NCBI GenBank assembly: GCA_963791295.1 | Contig: CAWBRY010000003.1 | Location: 62,001 to 126,000, forward strand | Source of the DNA: CAWBRY01 sp963791295 | GTDB taxonomy: Bacteria > Bacteroidota > Bacteroidia > Chitinophagales > Chitinophagaceae | Length of the DNA stretch: 64,000 bases | Direction: 5' to 3' | Part shown: positions 44,040-52,600 of the stretch, piece by piece | How positions within the stretch are numbered: the stretch's first letter is position 1 | Layout: the number at the start of each line of letters is the position of its first letter | The notes under the pieces: generated by a model | Told to the model about the DNA's origin: nothing | Database searches by the model: none | Seen by the model: the letters and a program-made list of their open reading frames with translations, nothing else | Program-made: the position numbers and the translations under genes

Positions 44040-46361
44040 ATGGTAAAGCCACCTGAAAGACCAAGAATAAGGCCTACCGATTTCCTGACGTTTCGTTTTT
44101 GGCGCTATTTACTAAAGGCCTTCTGGTTATATTTTCCCTCCATCATTTTTCTGATTATCGGATACACCTGCTTTTGGAAATTAACTCAGGGCAAAGACCT
44201 CATGCTGATTACGCTGGAGAACAGGGATGTTTTCTCTTACTTCCTGCTCGCACAAATATTCTGGGCCTATGCTACCTGGTATACGTCGCGGCTTGTTGGA
44301 AAAGCCGAAGAATTTGAGAATCCTTGCGAGGATCCTATCTGGACAACTCTAAGAATTCAGGGGCCGAGACTGTTAGCATTTACCTCCTTCACGATTATCA
44401 TCTTTGCTTTTTTCCAACTTTCCGGAGTTAACGTCCTTCCACAATTGCCCGGATGGCTTTGCTCATTGTTCCTGATCGCCAGCATCCCCGTTTATTTCTA
44501 TGTTTATCGTTTTTGGGATCAGTTCACCAGTCGAAAACCAGATCCTGCCGAGCAACGGAGTTATTTCAAACAAATCCAAAGAGTAGCTTGTACAGTGTTT
44601 GCGATAGCGGCCTCGTTGGTTATCCTCTTTAGGTCGTTTGTCGGATTAGTCATTTTACTATTGATGCTGCAACAGGCGCTGGTACTGTTATTGATCATTC
44701 GGCGTAAGATCATTGAAAGCAAGGGAGAATCATTTTATCAACAAGGTAGCAATGCCAGGGGCTTTGACAAGAATTCACCATTGATAAGTAAATCATTGGG
44801 GCTGGTATTTGACCAGGAAGACCGGCTTTATTTCAGAGTCTTCGTTTTTATTGGAGCCATTGCAATTATCGTCAATGTAATTACTGTCTTCCTCGTACGA
44901 TTTTCCGTGATGATCGGAAGTTTTCCATTTGCGCTCATTGCCTTCAGCGTATTATTGTTATTAGGTAACATCGTCGCCTTCTTTTCGGTGTTAAGACATT
45001 TTAATTTTCACATTATATTAATTGGGATCGCATTTACTATTGGTCATTTTCTCGAACCTCATTACATAAAGATGAGTGAGAAGAAGAATATGGCCAATCG
45101 ATTTCTTTACCGTCAGAATCTAAAGGAATATTTTTCACATTGGATCAATGACCCAGCGAGGAAGAAAATTTTAGATGACTCAACGATCACCTCTTATCCT
45201 GTATTCCTGACACTCGCAGACGGTGGTGCATCGCGTTCGGGATATTGGGTGGCTTCTGTCCTGGCTAAATTAGAAGATAGTAGCCTGGGCAATTTTTCAC
45301 AGCATCTCTTTGGCCTTTCTGGCGCATCCGGCGGAAGTGTCGGCAACGCGGTTTTTTTTAGCTTATTGAAGAGTAAATCACAATTGCTGAATATCGACAC
45401 TTCTAGCCATCCATATTATCATGCCGCTACTAACTACCTTAACTCCGATTTTCTCACATTTACATTGGCGCGGATGTTAGGACCCGATGTGTTCCGTCAT
45501 ATTTTTCCTTTGCGAAGCATTGATGATCGCGGCGCCGCGTTGGCTCACGCGTTGGAAACGGCCTGTGGGAAAGGCGACTTTCTTTATGATAGTCTGGCAG
45601 TGCCATTTTCCCAACTCATTACCCAAAAAAATCAGTCGGGTTATCAGCTACCGGTTTTTTGTATCAACACAACGCGTATGCAGGATGGCAGTCCCGCTCT
45701 CATTAGCAATATTGATTTTAGTGATTCAGCTTACAACAATAGGGTGGACGTTCTAAACCTGATGGATGAAGAAAAGGATATCAAATTGAGCACTGCCGTT
45801 GTTCTGGGCGCCAGTTTTCCATATGTAAGTCCGGCGGGCAGAATGGACGCAAAAGTCTCCGTAAAAGATAGTGCGGGTGTCGCGAGGACAGCAATAGAAC
45901 CCGAATATTTTGTAGATGGCGGCTACTTCGATAATTCCGGAGCAGGCGTAGTAAATGAGATGCTGATCCTTTTGCGGTCTTTCTTGCTCAATGAACCACA
46001 ATTCAATAAATATGCAGGCAAGCTAAAATTTTATGTAGTGCATATCTCCAACTCTCCTATTCACGGTCGACTGCTGTCCAAGGTTAATCCATTCACGAAT
46101 GACCTGGCTGCACCCATAAAAACGTTGGTAGGGGCATATGGAAGCCAAACCGCTGTCAATGACCGGAGATTGGAAAACTTTATGAAGGGATGGTATGGAG
46201 ATGATAGACATTATATCACCATTAACTTATACCGTCCAAATGAATCGATCGAATATTCAATGAACTGGGTGATTTCAAACTATCTGTTAAATGCGATGAA
46301 CGACCGGTTGAGAGGTCACGAACAAATAGATACGGTGATAAACATACTAAATAGACAATGA
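44040..46361 (+). CDS. Membrane-bound patatin-like phospholipase
   Basis: A protein of 773 residues. The first 350 hold about seven transmembrane helices (FWLYFPSIIFLIIGYTCFW, LVILFRSFVGLVILLLMLQQ, IAIIVNVITVFLVRF). The patatin domain follows: glycine-rich FLTLADGGASRSGYW, nucleophile motif FGLSGASGGSVGN (Ser of GxSxG) and catalytic Asp motif FVDGGYFDNSGAG. This forms a Ser-Asp dyad acyl hydrolase. The catalytic domain follows directly after the last helix. The lipid substrate is unknown. It starts 25 bases after obg, so the two may be co-transcribed. Confidence 0.9.
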   Translation: MVKPPERPRIRPTDFLTFRFWRYLLKAFWLYFPSIIFLIIGYTCFWKLTQGKDLMLITLENRDVFSYFLLAQIFWAYATWYTSRLVGKAEEFENPCEDPIWTTLRIQGPRLLAFTSFTIIIFAFFQLSGVNVLPQLPGWLCSLFLIASIPVYFYVYRFWDQFTSRKPDPAEQRSYFKQIQRVACTVFAIAASLVILFRSFVGLVILLLMLQQALVLLLIIRRKIIESKGESFYQQGSNARGFDKNSPLISKSLGLVFDQEDRLYFRVFVFIGAIAIIVNVITVFLVRFSVMIGSFPFALIAFSVLLLLGNIVAFFSVLRHFNFHIILIGIAFTIGHFLEPHYIKMSEKKNMANRFLYRQNLKEYFSHWINDPARKKILDDSTITSYPVFLTLADGGASRSGYWVASVLAKLEDSSLGNFSQHLFGLSGASGGSVGNAVFFSLLKSKSQLLNIDTSSHPYYHAATNYLNSDFLTFTLARMLGPDVFRHIFPLRSIDDRGAALAHALETACGKGDFLYDSLAVPFSQLITQKNQSGYQLPVFCINTTRMQDGSPALISNIDFSDSAYNNRVDVLNLMDEEKDIKLSTAVVLGASFPYVSPAGRMDAKVSVKDSAGVARTAIEPEYFVDGGYFDNSGAGVVNEMLILLRSFLLNEPQFNKYAGKLKFYVVHISNSPIHGRLLSKVNPFTNDLAAPIKTLVGAYGSQTAVNDRRLENFMKGWYGDDRHYITINLYRPNESIEYSMNWVISNYLLNAMNDRLRGHEQIDTVINILNRQ

Positions 46362-46392
46362 GCAATTTCAATTTACCGTCCTTCCATAGTTA

Positions 46393-46424
46393 TTTGGCAA
46401 CCCATGCATTTTTACCTACGTTTG
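46393..46424 (+). promoter_or_regulatory. Consensus promoter of the S46 peptidase gene
   Basis: TTTG (46393-46396), a 20-base spacer and TACGTTTG (46417-46424) match the Bacteroidetes consensus exactly. Transcription should begin near 46431, which excludes the ATG at 46404 and fixes the start at 46446. Confidence 0.75.
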
Positions 46425-46445
46425 TTCATATTAAATAATCTATTT

Positions 46446-48611
46446 ATGAAAAAGTTTTTCGTATCCCTTTTCTTATCATTCGTCCTCGTTATCAAGTCAT
46501 CCGCCGACGAAGGAATGTGGCTCCCACTGTTGTTGGGTCAGCAGGTCTACAACGACATGGTGAAAAAAGGATTGAAGCTAACTAAGGAACAGCTTTATAA
46601 TATCAACAAGCCATCTTTAAAAGACGCCATTATTTTTTTTGGAAGCGGGTGCACTGGCGAAGTCGTCAGTGCTGAAGGTCTGATCTTCACCAATCATCAC
46701 TGTGGCTATGATGCCATCGCCTCTGCCAGTTCAGTTGAACATAACTACCTCGAAAATGGTTTCTATGCCCGCAACAAAGCAGAAGAGATCCCAACAGATT
46801 TGACCGTTCAATTCCTGCTGAGAATAGAAGATATCACCAATGAAGTCCTCGATTCATTGAAAGGGTTATCCGGCGTGGATAGAGTTCAACGGCAGGCTGC
46901 TGTACTGGCGACTATTAATAAAAGAATGAGTGACCCTTCCCAAAATATTGAAACTCGTGTCAGTTCATTATTTAAAGGCAATCAATTCATGGCTTTTGTC
47001 TACCAGCGTTACTATGACATTCGCCTGGTGGGAACGCCTGCGGAATCTATAGGTGATTTTGGTGGCGATACAGACAATTGGGAATGGCCGCGCCATACCG
47101 GCGATTTTTCCATATTTCGTATTTACACCAGTCCGGACGGTAAACCTGCAAAATATGCCGAAGGAAATATTCCGCTGAAGCCCAAATGGTATTTACCGAT
47201 ATCTCTTAAACCGTTAAAAGATGGTGATTTTGCTATGATCTATGGGTATCCGGGATCGACCAATCGTTATGAAACTGCATATGGCGTTGCGCTGTCCACC
47301 GAAATCAATAATCCGACATTGGTAAAGTTGCGCGATGTTCGATTAAAAGCGATGATGGAGGAGATGAAGAAAGATCCTGCTACCAAACTACAATTAGCTT
47401 CCACTTATGCGACGATCGCGAATTACTGGAAGTTTTTTGAAGGAGAAACCAAGGAATTGCTGAAATACGACGTGGAAGGACAAAAGAAAAAAGCAGAGGA
47501 ATCTTTCGATACCTGGGCTAAGGGGAAGCGTGAATATGAGTCCATTTTTGCAGATTGGAAAGTCATCTATGATACCTGGAGAAAATATGCCAAACATCGA
47601 ATGTATATCAATGAGGGCCTTTCCGGATCGCCGCTCATCTTCTTTGCGTCTACTCTCTTACAGGTAGAGAATGCCCTGGTAAAGACAGGGTCTTCGCAAG
47701 CCGACCTGAAAAAAGTTATTTCTGCTGCGAATGAAGCCAGAAAAAAACTCATCAAAGAAGAAAATAAAACCTCCGACCAAAATATAGTAGCCGCGGTGAC
47801 GATGATGTTCTACAATGATATTCCAAAAGATCAGCATCCCGTGGGCTTTTACAACACCTTAAAATCGCAATATGGAAGTCTTGACGACGAAGCGACTTAT
47901 AAAAAATATGCCGCCGACATTTTTAGCAAGACGATGATTTTTGATGACGCCCGATGGAATGCTTTTGTTGCAAACCCCGATGCCAATACATTACAAAGCG
48001 ATCCGGCCTTTGCACACGCCAGCGCCTTTTACAATAATTATATGAGTAAATACCTTCCGTATTACCAGGAATTCAATGCGAAGAATACGGAACTCGGAAG
48101 ACTTTACCTGAAAGGCATTATGGAAATGGATCCTGTAAAGGCGAAAAAAATGTATCCCGATGCCACATTGACCATGCGCGTAAGCTTTGGAAATGTAAAA
48201 TCATATCGTCCCCGTGATGCAGTTTTCTACGACTATCTGACGACGTCCAAAGGGATCCTTGAAAAATATAAACCGGGCGACTATGAATTTGATCTTCCTA
48301 AAAAGCAAATTGAACTATTGAAGAATAAAGATTTCGGCCAATACATAGATCCCATTCGCAAGGAGCTGGTCATCGGTTTCATCACTACAAATGATATCAC
48401 GGGCGGCAATTCAGGTTCGCCGGTCATGAACAATAAAGGCGAGCTCATCGGATTGTCATTCGATGGCAACTATGAAGCGCTGAGTCATAAAATGGCGTTC
48501 GATAAAGATCTCAACCGAACGATATGTGTTGACATCCGCTATGTATTATGGTGTGTCGATAAATTGGGAGGGGCCAGCAATATCATCAAGGAATTAAAGT
48601 TGATGAAATAA
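46446..48611 (+). CDS. S46-family dipeptidyl peptidase (DPP7/DPP11 type)
   Basis: A protein of 721 residues from ATG at 46446 (MKKFFVSLFLSFVLVIKSSA, a signal peptide); a perfect promoter lies between this ATG and the earlier ATG at 46404. The S46 serine-protease triad is visible: His in FTNHHCGYDAIA, Asp in DTDNWEWPRHTGDFS, Ser in TGGNSGSPVMNNKGE. S46 enzymes remove N-terminal dipeptides from oligopeptides in the periplasm and supply amino acids in proteolytic Bacteroidetes. Whether it is DPP7 (hydrophobic) or DPP11 (acidic) was not decided by eye. The next gene follows after 10 bases. Confidence 0.95.
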   Translation: MKKFFVSLFLSFVLVIKSSADEGMWLPLLLGQQVYNDMVKKGLKLTKEQLYNINKPSLKDAIIFFGSGCTGEVVSAEGLIFTNHHCGYDAIASASSVEHNYLENGFYARNKAEEIPTDLTVQFLLRIEDITNEVLDSLKGLSGVDRVQRQAAVLATINKRMSDPSQNIETRVSSLFKGNQFMAFVYQRYYDIRLVGTPAESIGDFGGDTDNWEWPRHTGDFSIFRIYTSPDGKPAKYAEGNIPLKPKWYLPISLKPLKDGDFAMIYGYPGSTNRYETAYGVALSTEINNPTLVKLRDVRLKAMMEEMKKDPATKLQLASTYATIANYWKFFEGETKELLKYDVEGQKKKAEESFDTWAKGKREYESIFADWKVIYDTWRKYAKHRMYINEGLSGSPLIFFASTLLQVENALVKTGSSQADLKKVISAANEARKKLIKEENKTSDQNIVAAVTMMFYNDIPKDQHPVGFYNTLKSQYGSLDDEATYKKYAADIFSKTMIFDDARWNAFVANPDANTLQSDPAFAHASAFYNNYMSKYLPYYQEFNAKNTELGRLYLKGIMEMDPVKAKKMYPDATLTMRVSFGNVKSYRPRDAVFYDYLTTSKGILEKYKPGDYEFDLPKKQIELLKNKDFGQYIDPIRKELVIGFITTNDITGGNSGSPVMNNKGELIGLSFDGNYEALSHKMAFDKDLNRTICVDIRYVLWCVDKLGGASNIIKELKLMK

Positions 48612-48621
48612 AATACGACCC

Positions 48622-49287
48622 TTGAAACGCCATGTTTACATAATTCTCTTCTTGTGTTCTTCATCCGTAGCTTTTTCGCAGAGGCCCGGATTTAGCATTG
48701 CTACCGACTTGGACATTCAACGAAGCTTCCTCAAGAACCAACAGTATTGGGCAGCAGGACAAACCATGCAACTGCATTTTCACATTGATCGCAAGGAAGA
48801 AATTTATGCATGGGTCGCATATTATGCTTATGGAAAATTCAGCAATCAATTGAGTGCACCCGCAAAATCGTCTTCTACGATTCCACAGCAGGTAAGTTAT
48901 GTGAATAACGCACAAATGCGCTTCAAGCATGTTTCTGTTGGATGGAAGCACTATATAAAAGGGGCATACAATATTGATCGTGGCTGGAGCATATATAGCT
49001 ATGCCGGGTTTGGCTTGATGATGGGTCGCATTGTGAATACGCATTCCATTGGGGTTGACACATCTTTATATATTTTGCCTGTTCTAAATGGAAAAGCGCA
49101 TTTTAAGAGATTGACTCTCGATCTCGGATTGGGATGGGAAAAGCCGCTTGGCGGAGACATTTTCTTCTATTCAGAATTTCGACTATGGGTTCCGACAACG
49201 GATTATCCCAGCCAGCATATTCTGGTAAACAATAATGCACCGCTGGATGCGTCTCTCAATTTTGGAGTTAGAATACTCATCAATTGA
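48622..49287 (+). CDS. Outer-membrane beta-barrel protein
   Basis: A protein of 221 residues with TTG start at 48622 and signal peptide MKRHVYIILFLCSSSVAFSQ; no in-frame ATG is near. The mature part alternates hydrophobic and polar residues with aromatic girdles (MQLHFHIDRKEEIYAWVAYY, YSYAGFGLMMGR, LDLGLGWEKPLGGDIFFYSE) and ends in VRILIN, typical of an 8-stranded barrel of the OmpA/porin-like class. It starts 10 bases after the S46 peptidase, so they share a message. Its role is unknown. Confidence 0.72.
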   Translation: MKRHVYIILFLCSSSVAFSQRPGFSIATDLDIQRSFLKNQQYWAAGQTMQLHFHIDRKEEIYAWVAYYAYGKFSNQLSAPAKSSSTIPQQVSYVNNAQMRFKHVSVGWKHYIKGAYNIDRGWSIYSYAGFGLMMGRIVNTHSIGVDTSLYILPVLNGKAHFKRLTLDLGLGWEKPLGGDIFFYSEFRLWVPTTDYPSQHILVNNNAPLDASLNFGVRILIN

Positions 49288-49320
49288 GTGAGTGGTGAGT
49301 TGTGAGTGGTGAGTGGTGAG
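49288..49320. repeat. Heptanucleotide tandem array (GTGAGTG) filling a convergent gap
   Basis: GTGAGTG GTGAGTT, then GTGAGTG twice and GTGAG: 4.7 units of seven bases. It fills exactly the 33 bases between the TGA stop of the barrel gene and the TAA stop of the convergent lipoprotein gene. Confidence 0.85.
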
Positions 49321-49866
49321 TTACTGTTGCGTTGAAACATCGAATCTTCCTTCCGTCACTGAGATCGGAATAGGATCATTGTACATATTGATCGCATTGA
49401 ATTGAAAGGTGCCTGACACAAACCGGCGCACTGTATCTACTACTGTAAAAGTGATGGACCCATTATATTGTGCAGATGTGATCCATTCGTTCTGAGGATT
49501 GAAATTTCTTCTCACGTAATAGGCATAGTTCGCATCTCGCGTGGGATATCCTACGTTGGTATTAAATAGATATGTACCAGGACCGTTGAGGTCTTTGATG
49601 AAGATTTCGAATTCTTTCTCTACGGGGGAGGTAGAAAAATTTCTTGCCTTGAGATAGAATTCGCCATTGGGAAAGACTATTGCTTCCAATGGCTCAGCCG
49701 TAGCAAAGGGACCGAAACCACCCGGCACCCAAAGCTCACCGCTCACCTTACAACCAAAAGTATTCGCGCCGGTCTGAGTGATTGGCGGCAATTCAGATAC
49801 TTTTTTCGTACACGAAAGCATCGCAGCAAACAGCACAATTAAACATATCGCCCTCAAAAATTTCAT
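49321..49866 (-). CDS. Lipoprotein of DUF6252-like type
   Basis: A protein of 181 residues from ATG at 49866 (MKFLRAICLIVLFAAMLSC, lipobox with Cys19); a longer frame from 49902 is less likely. The sequence GANTFGCKVSGELWVPGGF, followed by beta-strand-rich GEFYLKARNFSTSP and GPGTYLFNTNV, matches a group of Bacteroidetes lipoproteins I believe to be DUF6252; the number is from memory. Function unknown. It converges on the barrel gene and diverges from the epimerase gene. Confidence 0.75.
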   Translation of the reverse strand: MKFLRAICLIVLFAAMLSCTKKVSELPPITQTGANTFGCKVSGELWVPGGFGPFATAEPLEAIVFPNGEFYLKARNFSTSPVEKEFEIFIKDLNGPGTYLFNTNVGYPTRDANYAYYVRRNFNPQNEWITSAQYNGSITFTVVDTVRRFVSGTFQFNAINMYNDPIPISVTEGRFDVSTQQ

Positions 49867-49982
49867 AAATCTCTTTTTTGTAAGAACCGACTCCTTCAAC
49901 AATCAATCGGCTATAAAGGCAAAAAAGAAGCCAGATCATCCCAAAAAGAAGCTATTACCTTTATCTACGTAAAACTCCTAAA

Positions 49983-51101
49983 ATGCCATTGGATAAGCTA
50001 TCGATCAAACAAGTTGAACTATACAAAGTTTGTATTCCCCTTATTGAACCCTTTATAACCTCCCTCGGAAGAGAAGATTATGCAGAAAACCTGTTTGTGA
50101 AAATAGTCACCCACCAGAGACTCAACGGTTTTGGAGAATGCAGTCCTTATATGCCTATAAACGGAGAAAGTACAGAAACATGTTTTGTGGTGGGTCAATA
50201 TTTTGCTAAAATTCTGAAAGGCCGGGATCCCCTGCAAATCGAAGAGCATATCCTGGAAATGGATAAGATCATTTACGCCAACAGCAGCATTAAGAGCGCA
50301 TTTGATATGGCACTTTATGATATAGCCTCTCAACATTCGGGTTTACCCTTATACAAATACCTGGGTGGGTCTAACAATAAAGTCATTACCACCGACTATA
50401 CCGTCAGTATCGGGGAACCCGGCAAGATGGCAGCAGATGCTTTGAAAATAAAAGAAGAAGGCTATCCCACCATTAAAGTCAAGTTGGGCCAGGATGGCAG
50501 GAAGGACCTGGAAAGAATTAAAATGATTCGACAGGCGGTTGGCAATGAAATTCCCTTACGCATTGATGCCAACCAGGGTTGGAGTTTTGAAGAAGCCACG
50601 GAAACGTTGAAGTCACTAGCCAAATATGATATTCAGCATTGTGAAGAACCCATTCCGCGCTGGGACTTTATGCGACTCGCGGAACTTAAGAATGCAAGTC
50701 CAATCCCCATCATGAGTGACGAAAGTTGCGGTGATGAGCATGATGCAGCGAGGTTAATTCAATTAGGAGCCTGCGACTACATGAACATCAAGCTTGGCAA
50801 ATCCGGGGGCATATTTAAGGCATTAAAGATGGTCAGGCTTGCTGAAGAAGCGAACGTTCACCTTCAGGTTGGCGCATTTATGGAGTCAAGATTAGGAATG
50901 ACTGCCTTTGCGCATTTCTCGCTCTGCAGCCCATTGATTATCCATTATGATTTTGATACTGCATTGATGTTTAAAGAAGACCCGGTAACCGGGGGGATCA
51001 AATATGAAAAGAACGGAGTTATAAAAGTGCCGGAAACGCCGGGGCTCGGAGCCAGTGTTGATGAACTATACTTGGATAGCCTGGAAAAAATAATTATCTG
51101 A
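49983..51101 (+). CDS. Dipeptide epimerase, enolase superfamily
   Basis: A protein of 372 residues. Enolase-superfamily residues are in order: two Lys in TIKVKLGQDG (KxK), metal ligands Asp, Glu and Asp in LRIDANQGWS, CEEPIPRW and MSDESCGD, and Lys in NIKLGKSGG. The C-terminal HYDFDTALMFKEDPVTGG holds the D-x-D motif that binds the dipeptide amino group in Ala-Glu and related dipeptide epimerases. It probably epimerises a cell-wall (L-Ala-Glu) or nutritional dipeptide; the exact pair is not predictable by eye. It is 10 bases from the methyltransferase gene and 1.4 kb from the S46 dipeptidyl peptidase. Confidence 0.88.
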   Translation: MPLDKLSIKQVELYKVCIPLIEPFITSLGREDYAENLFVKIVTHQRLNGFGECSPYMPINGESTETCFVVGQYFAKILKGRDPLQIEEHILEMDKIIYANSSIKSAFDMALYDIASQHSGLPLYKYLGGSNNKVITTDYTVSIGEPGKMAADALKIKEEGYPTIKVKLGQDGRKDLERIKMIRQAVGNEIPLRIDANQGWSFEEATETLKSLAKYDIQHCEEPIPRWDFMRLAELKNASPIPIMSDESCGDEHDAARLIQLGACDYMNIKLGKSGGIFKALKMVRLAEEANVHLQVGAFMESRLGMTAFAHFSLCSPLIIHYDFDTALMFKEDPVTGGIKYEKNGVIKVPETPGLGASVDELYLDSLEKIII

Positions 51102-51111
51102 ACTTTGTTCT

Positions 51112-51951
51112 ATGGATGCGCAATTTGAAAAGATGCTGGAGGTACAGCGAGAAGCATGGAACAATTCCTCTGCCAAATGGAAGAAATGGGATAATGCGGT
51201 GATGGAATTCCTGAGCCCGATGAATAATGAGATGATCCGCATGCTTCAGGTCCGTGATGATGACATCATTTTGGATGTGGCAACAGGAACAGGTGAGCCT
51301 GGACTAACTATCGCTTCCTTGTTGAAAAAAGGTAAGGTGGTAGGCCTTGATTTAGCAGAAGAAATGCTTGCCATTGCAAGTGAAAATGCAACGCGGAGAG
51401 GAATTCAGAATTTTGAAACGATATGCAGCGATGTTTCCACCCTTCCTTTCAAAGATGAAAGTTTCGATGGAATCACCTGCCGGTTGGGTTTTATGTTTTT
51501 TCCTGATATGCAACTGGCGTTGAAGGAGATGATGCGGGTACTAAAGCCCGGGGGACAAATAGTCGCCAGTGTATGGAATGTTCCAGAAAAAAATTTATGG
51601 GTATCAATTTCCATGGAAAGAATGATTTCCATGCTTCAGTTGAAAGTTCCAGCTCCGGGTGCGCCGGGAATATTCCGATGCGCTCAACCAGGATGTATGG
51701 CTGATATGTTTAAGCAAGCGGGTTTGAATAATTTAATGGAACACGAAGTAATCGGAAGACTGCCTTCCAAAACTCTAGAGTCATACTGGAACTTTGTATC
51801 GGAAGTTTCTTCCCCTTTAGCGTTTAGCAAAGCAGAGCCGGCAGTGAAAGAAGACATAAAGAAAGAAGTGCTCGCAATCGTAAGCAAAAAGTTCCCCGAT
51901 GGCAACATTGAGCTTGAGTCCAATGCACTTGTAATTCGTGGGGAGAAGTAG
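51112..51951 (+). CDS. Class I SAM-dependent methyltransferase
   Basis: A protein of 279 residues of the UbiE/Methyltransf_11 type. Motif I DVATGTGEPGLTIASLLKKG, motif II GLDLAEEMLAIASENATRRG, and the post-motif FDGITCRLGFMFFPDMQLAL. The C-terminal part (residues 170-279) is an alpha-helical cap. The acceptor substrate is unknown: UbiE-like sequence alone does not indicate quinone methylation, and no quinone genes are nearby. It follows the epimerase by 10 bases and may be co-transcribed. Confidence 0.85.
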   Translation: MDAQFEKMLEVQREAWNNSSAKWKKWDNAVMEFLSPMNNEMIRMLQVRDDDIILDVATGTGEPGLTIASLLKKGKVVGLDLAEEMLAIASENATRRGIQNFETICSDVSTLPFKDESFDGITCRLGFMFFPDMQLALKEMMRVLKPGGQIVASVWNVPEKNLWVSISMERMISMLQLKVPAPGAPGIFRCAQPGCMADMFKQAGLNNLMEHEVIGRLPSKTLESYWNFVSEVSSPLAFSKAEPAVKEDIKKEVLAIVSKKFPDGNIELESNALVIRGEK

Positions 51952-51962
51952 GGTCTTAAAGG

Positions 51963-52583
51963 TTACTTCTTTCCCTTTTTCACTGGTGTATTATCCCTCC
52001 ACCTCCACAAATGCAAGCAGGCATAGGTCCGGTATGGACTCCATCTACTTGAGATCTGTAACAATTCTTCGCGAAATTTTTTCTTGTCAGCCCTGTCGAG
52101 CTTGTAAAGATGGATCATCGCATTCTGTACGCCCAGGTCGTCCACAGCAAAGACATCTTCCCTGCCCAGGGCAAACATCAATAACATCTCTACCGTCCAT
52201 CTCCCCACTCCTTTTATTTGCGTGAGATACGCAATCACGTCTTCGTTTTCCATTTTGTTCAGCTTCCTGTGGTCCATTCCTGATTCAATCTCAAACTGCG
52301 CGACATTTCTCACATAATTGGCCTTGGCATTGGATAGCCCGATACCACGCAGTGTTTCAAAAGGTGTATCCAAAATCTGTTGCGGCGTAGGTTCCTTACC
52401 GCCAAATAATTGCAAAAAACGTCTATGGAACACTTCAGCCACCTTTGAAGATAATTGCTGACTCATAATGGAGGCACATAGATAATTGCAGATGTTCTTT
52501 TGTTTCTTCAAACGATGCGGCTTACCCGCCTCAACCAATTTTTTTAATTTCTTATCGCGACTCAAATGACCAATGTATTCCAT
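51963..52583 (-). CDS. DNA-3-methyladenine glycosylase II (HhH-GPD, AlkA-like)
   Basis: A protein of 206 residues. The HhH-GPD core is clear: ICNYLCASIMSQQLSSKVAE, the hairpin LTQIKGVGRWTVEM, and the catalytic Asp in VFAVDDLGVQNAM. The protein lacks the N-terminal domain of E. coli AlkA, as many bacterial forms do. It removes alkylated purines from DNA in base-excision repair. It converges on the methyltransferase gene (12-base gap) and starts 18 bases from the amidohydrolase stop on the same strand, so it may belong to that unit. Confidence 0.93.
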   Translation of the reverse strand: MEYIGHLSRDKKLKKLVEAGKPHRLKKQKNICNYLCASIMSQQLSSKVAEVFHRRFLQLFGGKEPTPQQILDTPFETLRGIGLSNAKANYVRNVAQFEIESGMDHRKLNKMENEDVIAYLTQIKGVGRWTVEMLLMFALGREDVFAVDDLGVQNAMIHLYKLDRADKKKFREELLQISSRWSPYRTYACLHLWRWRDNTPVKKGKK

Positions 52584-52600
52584 AAGTGAAAATCATTATT

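Noticed and set aside
46404..46445. Upstream ATG start for the S46 peptidase.
   Set aside because: It lies between the -33 and -7 boxes of a consensus promoter, and the resulting N-terminus would spoil the signal peptide.
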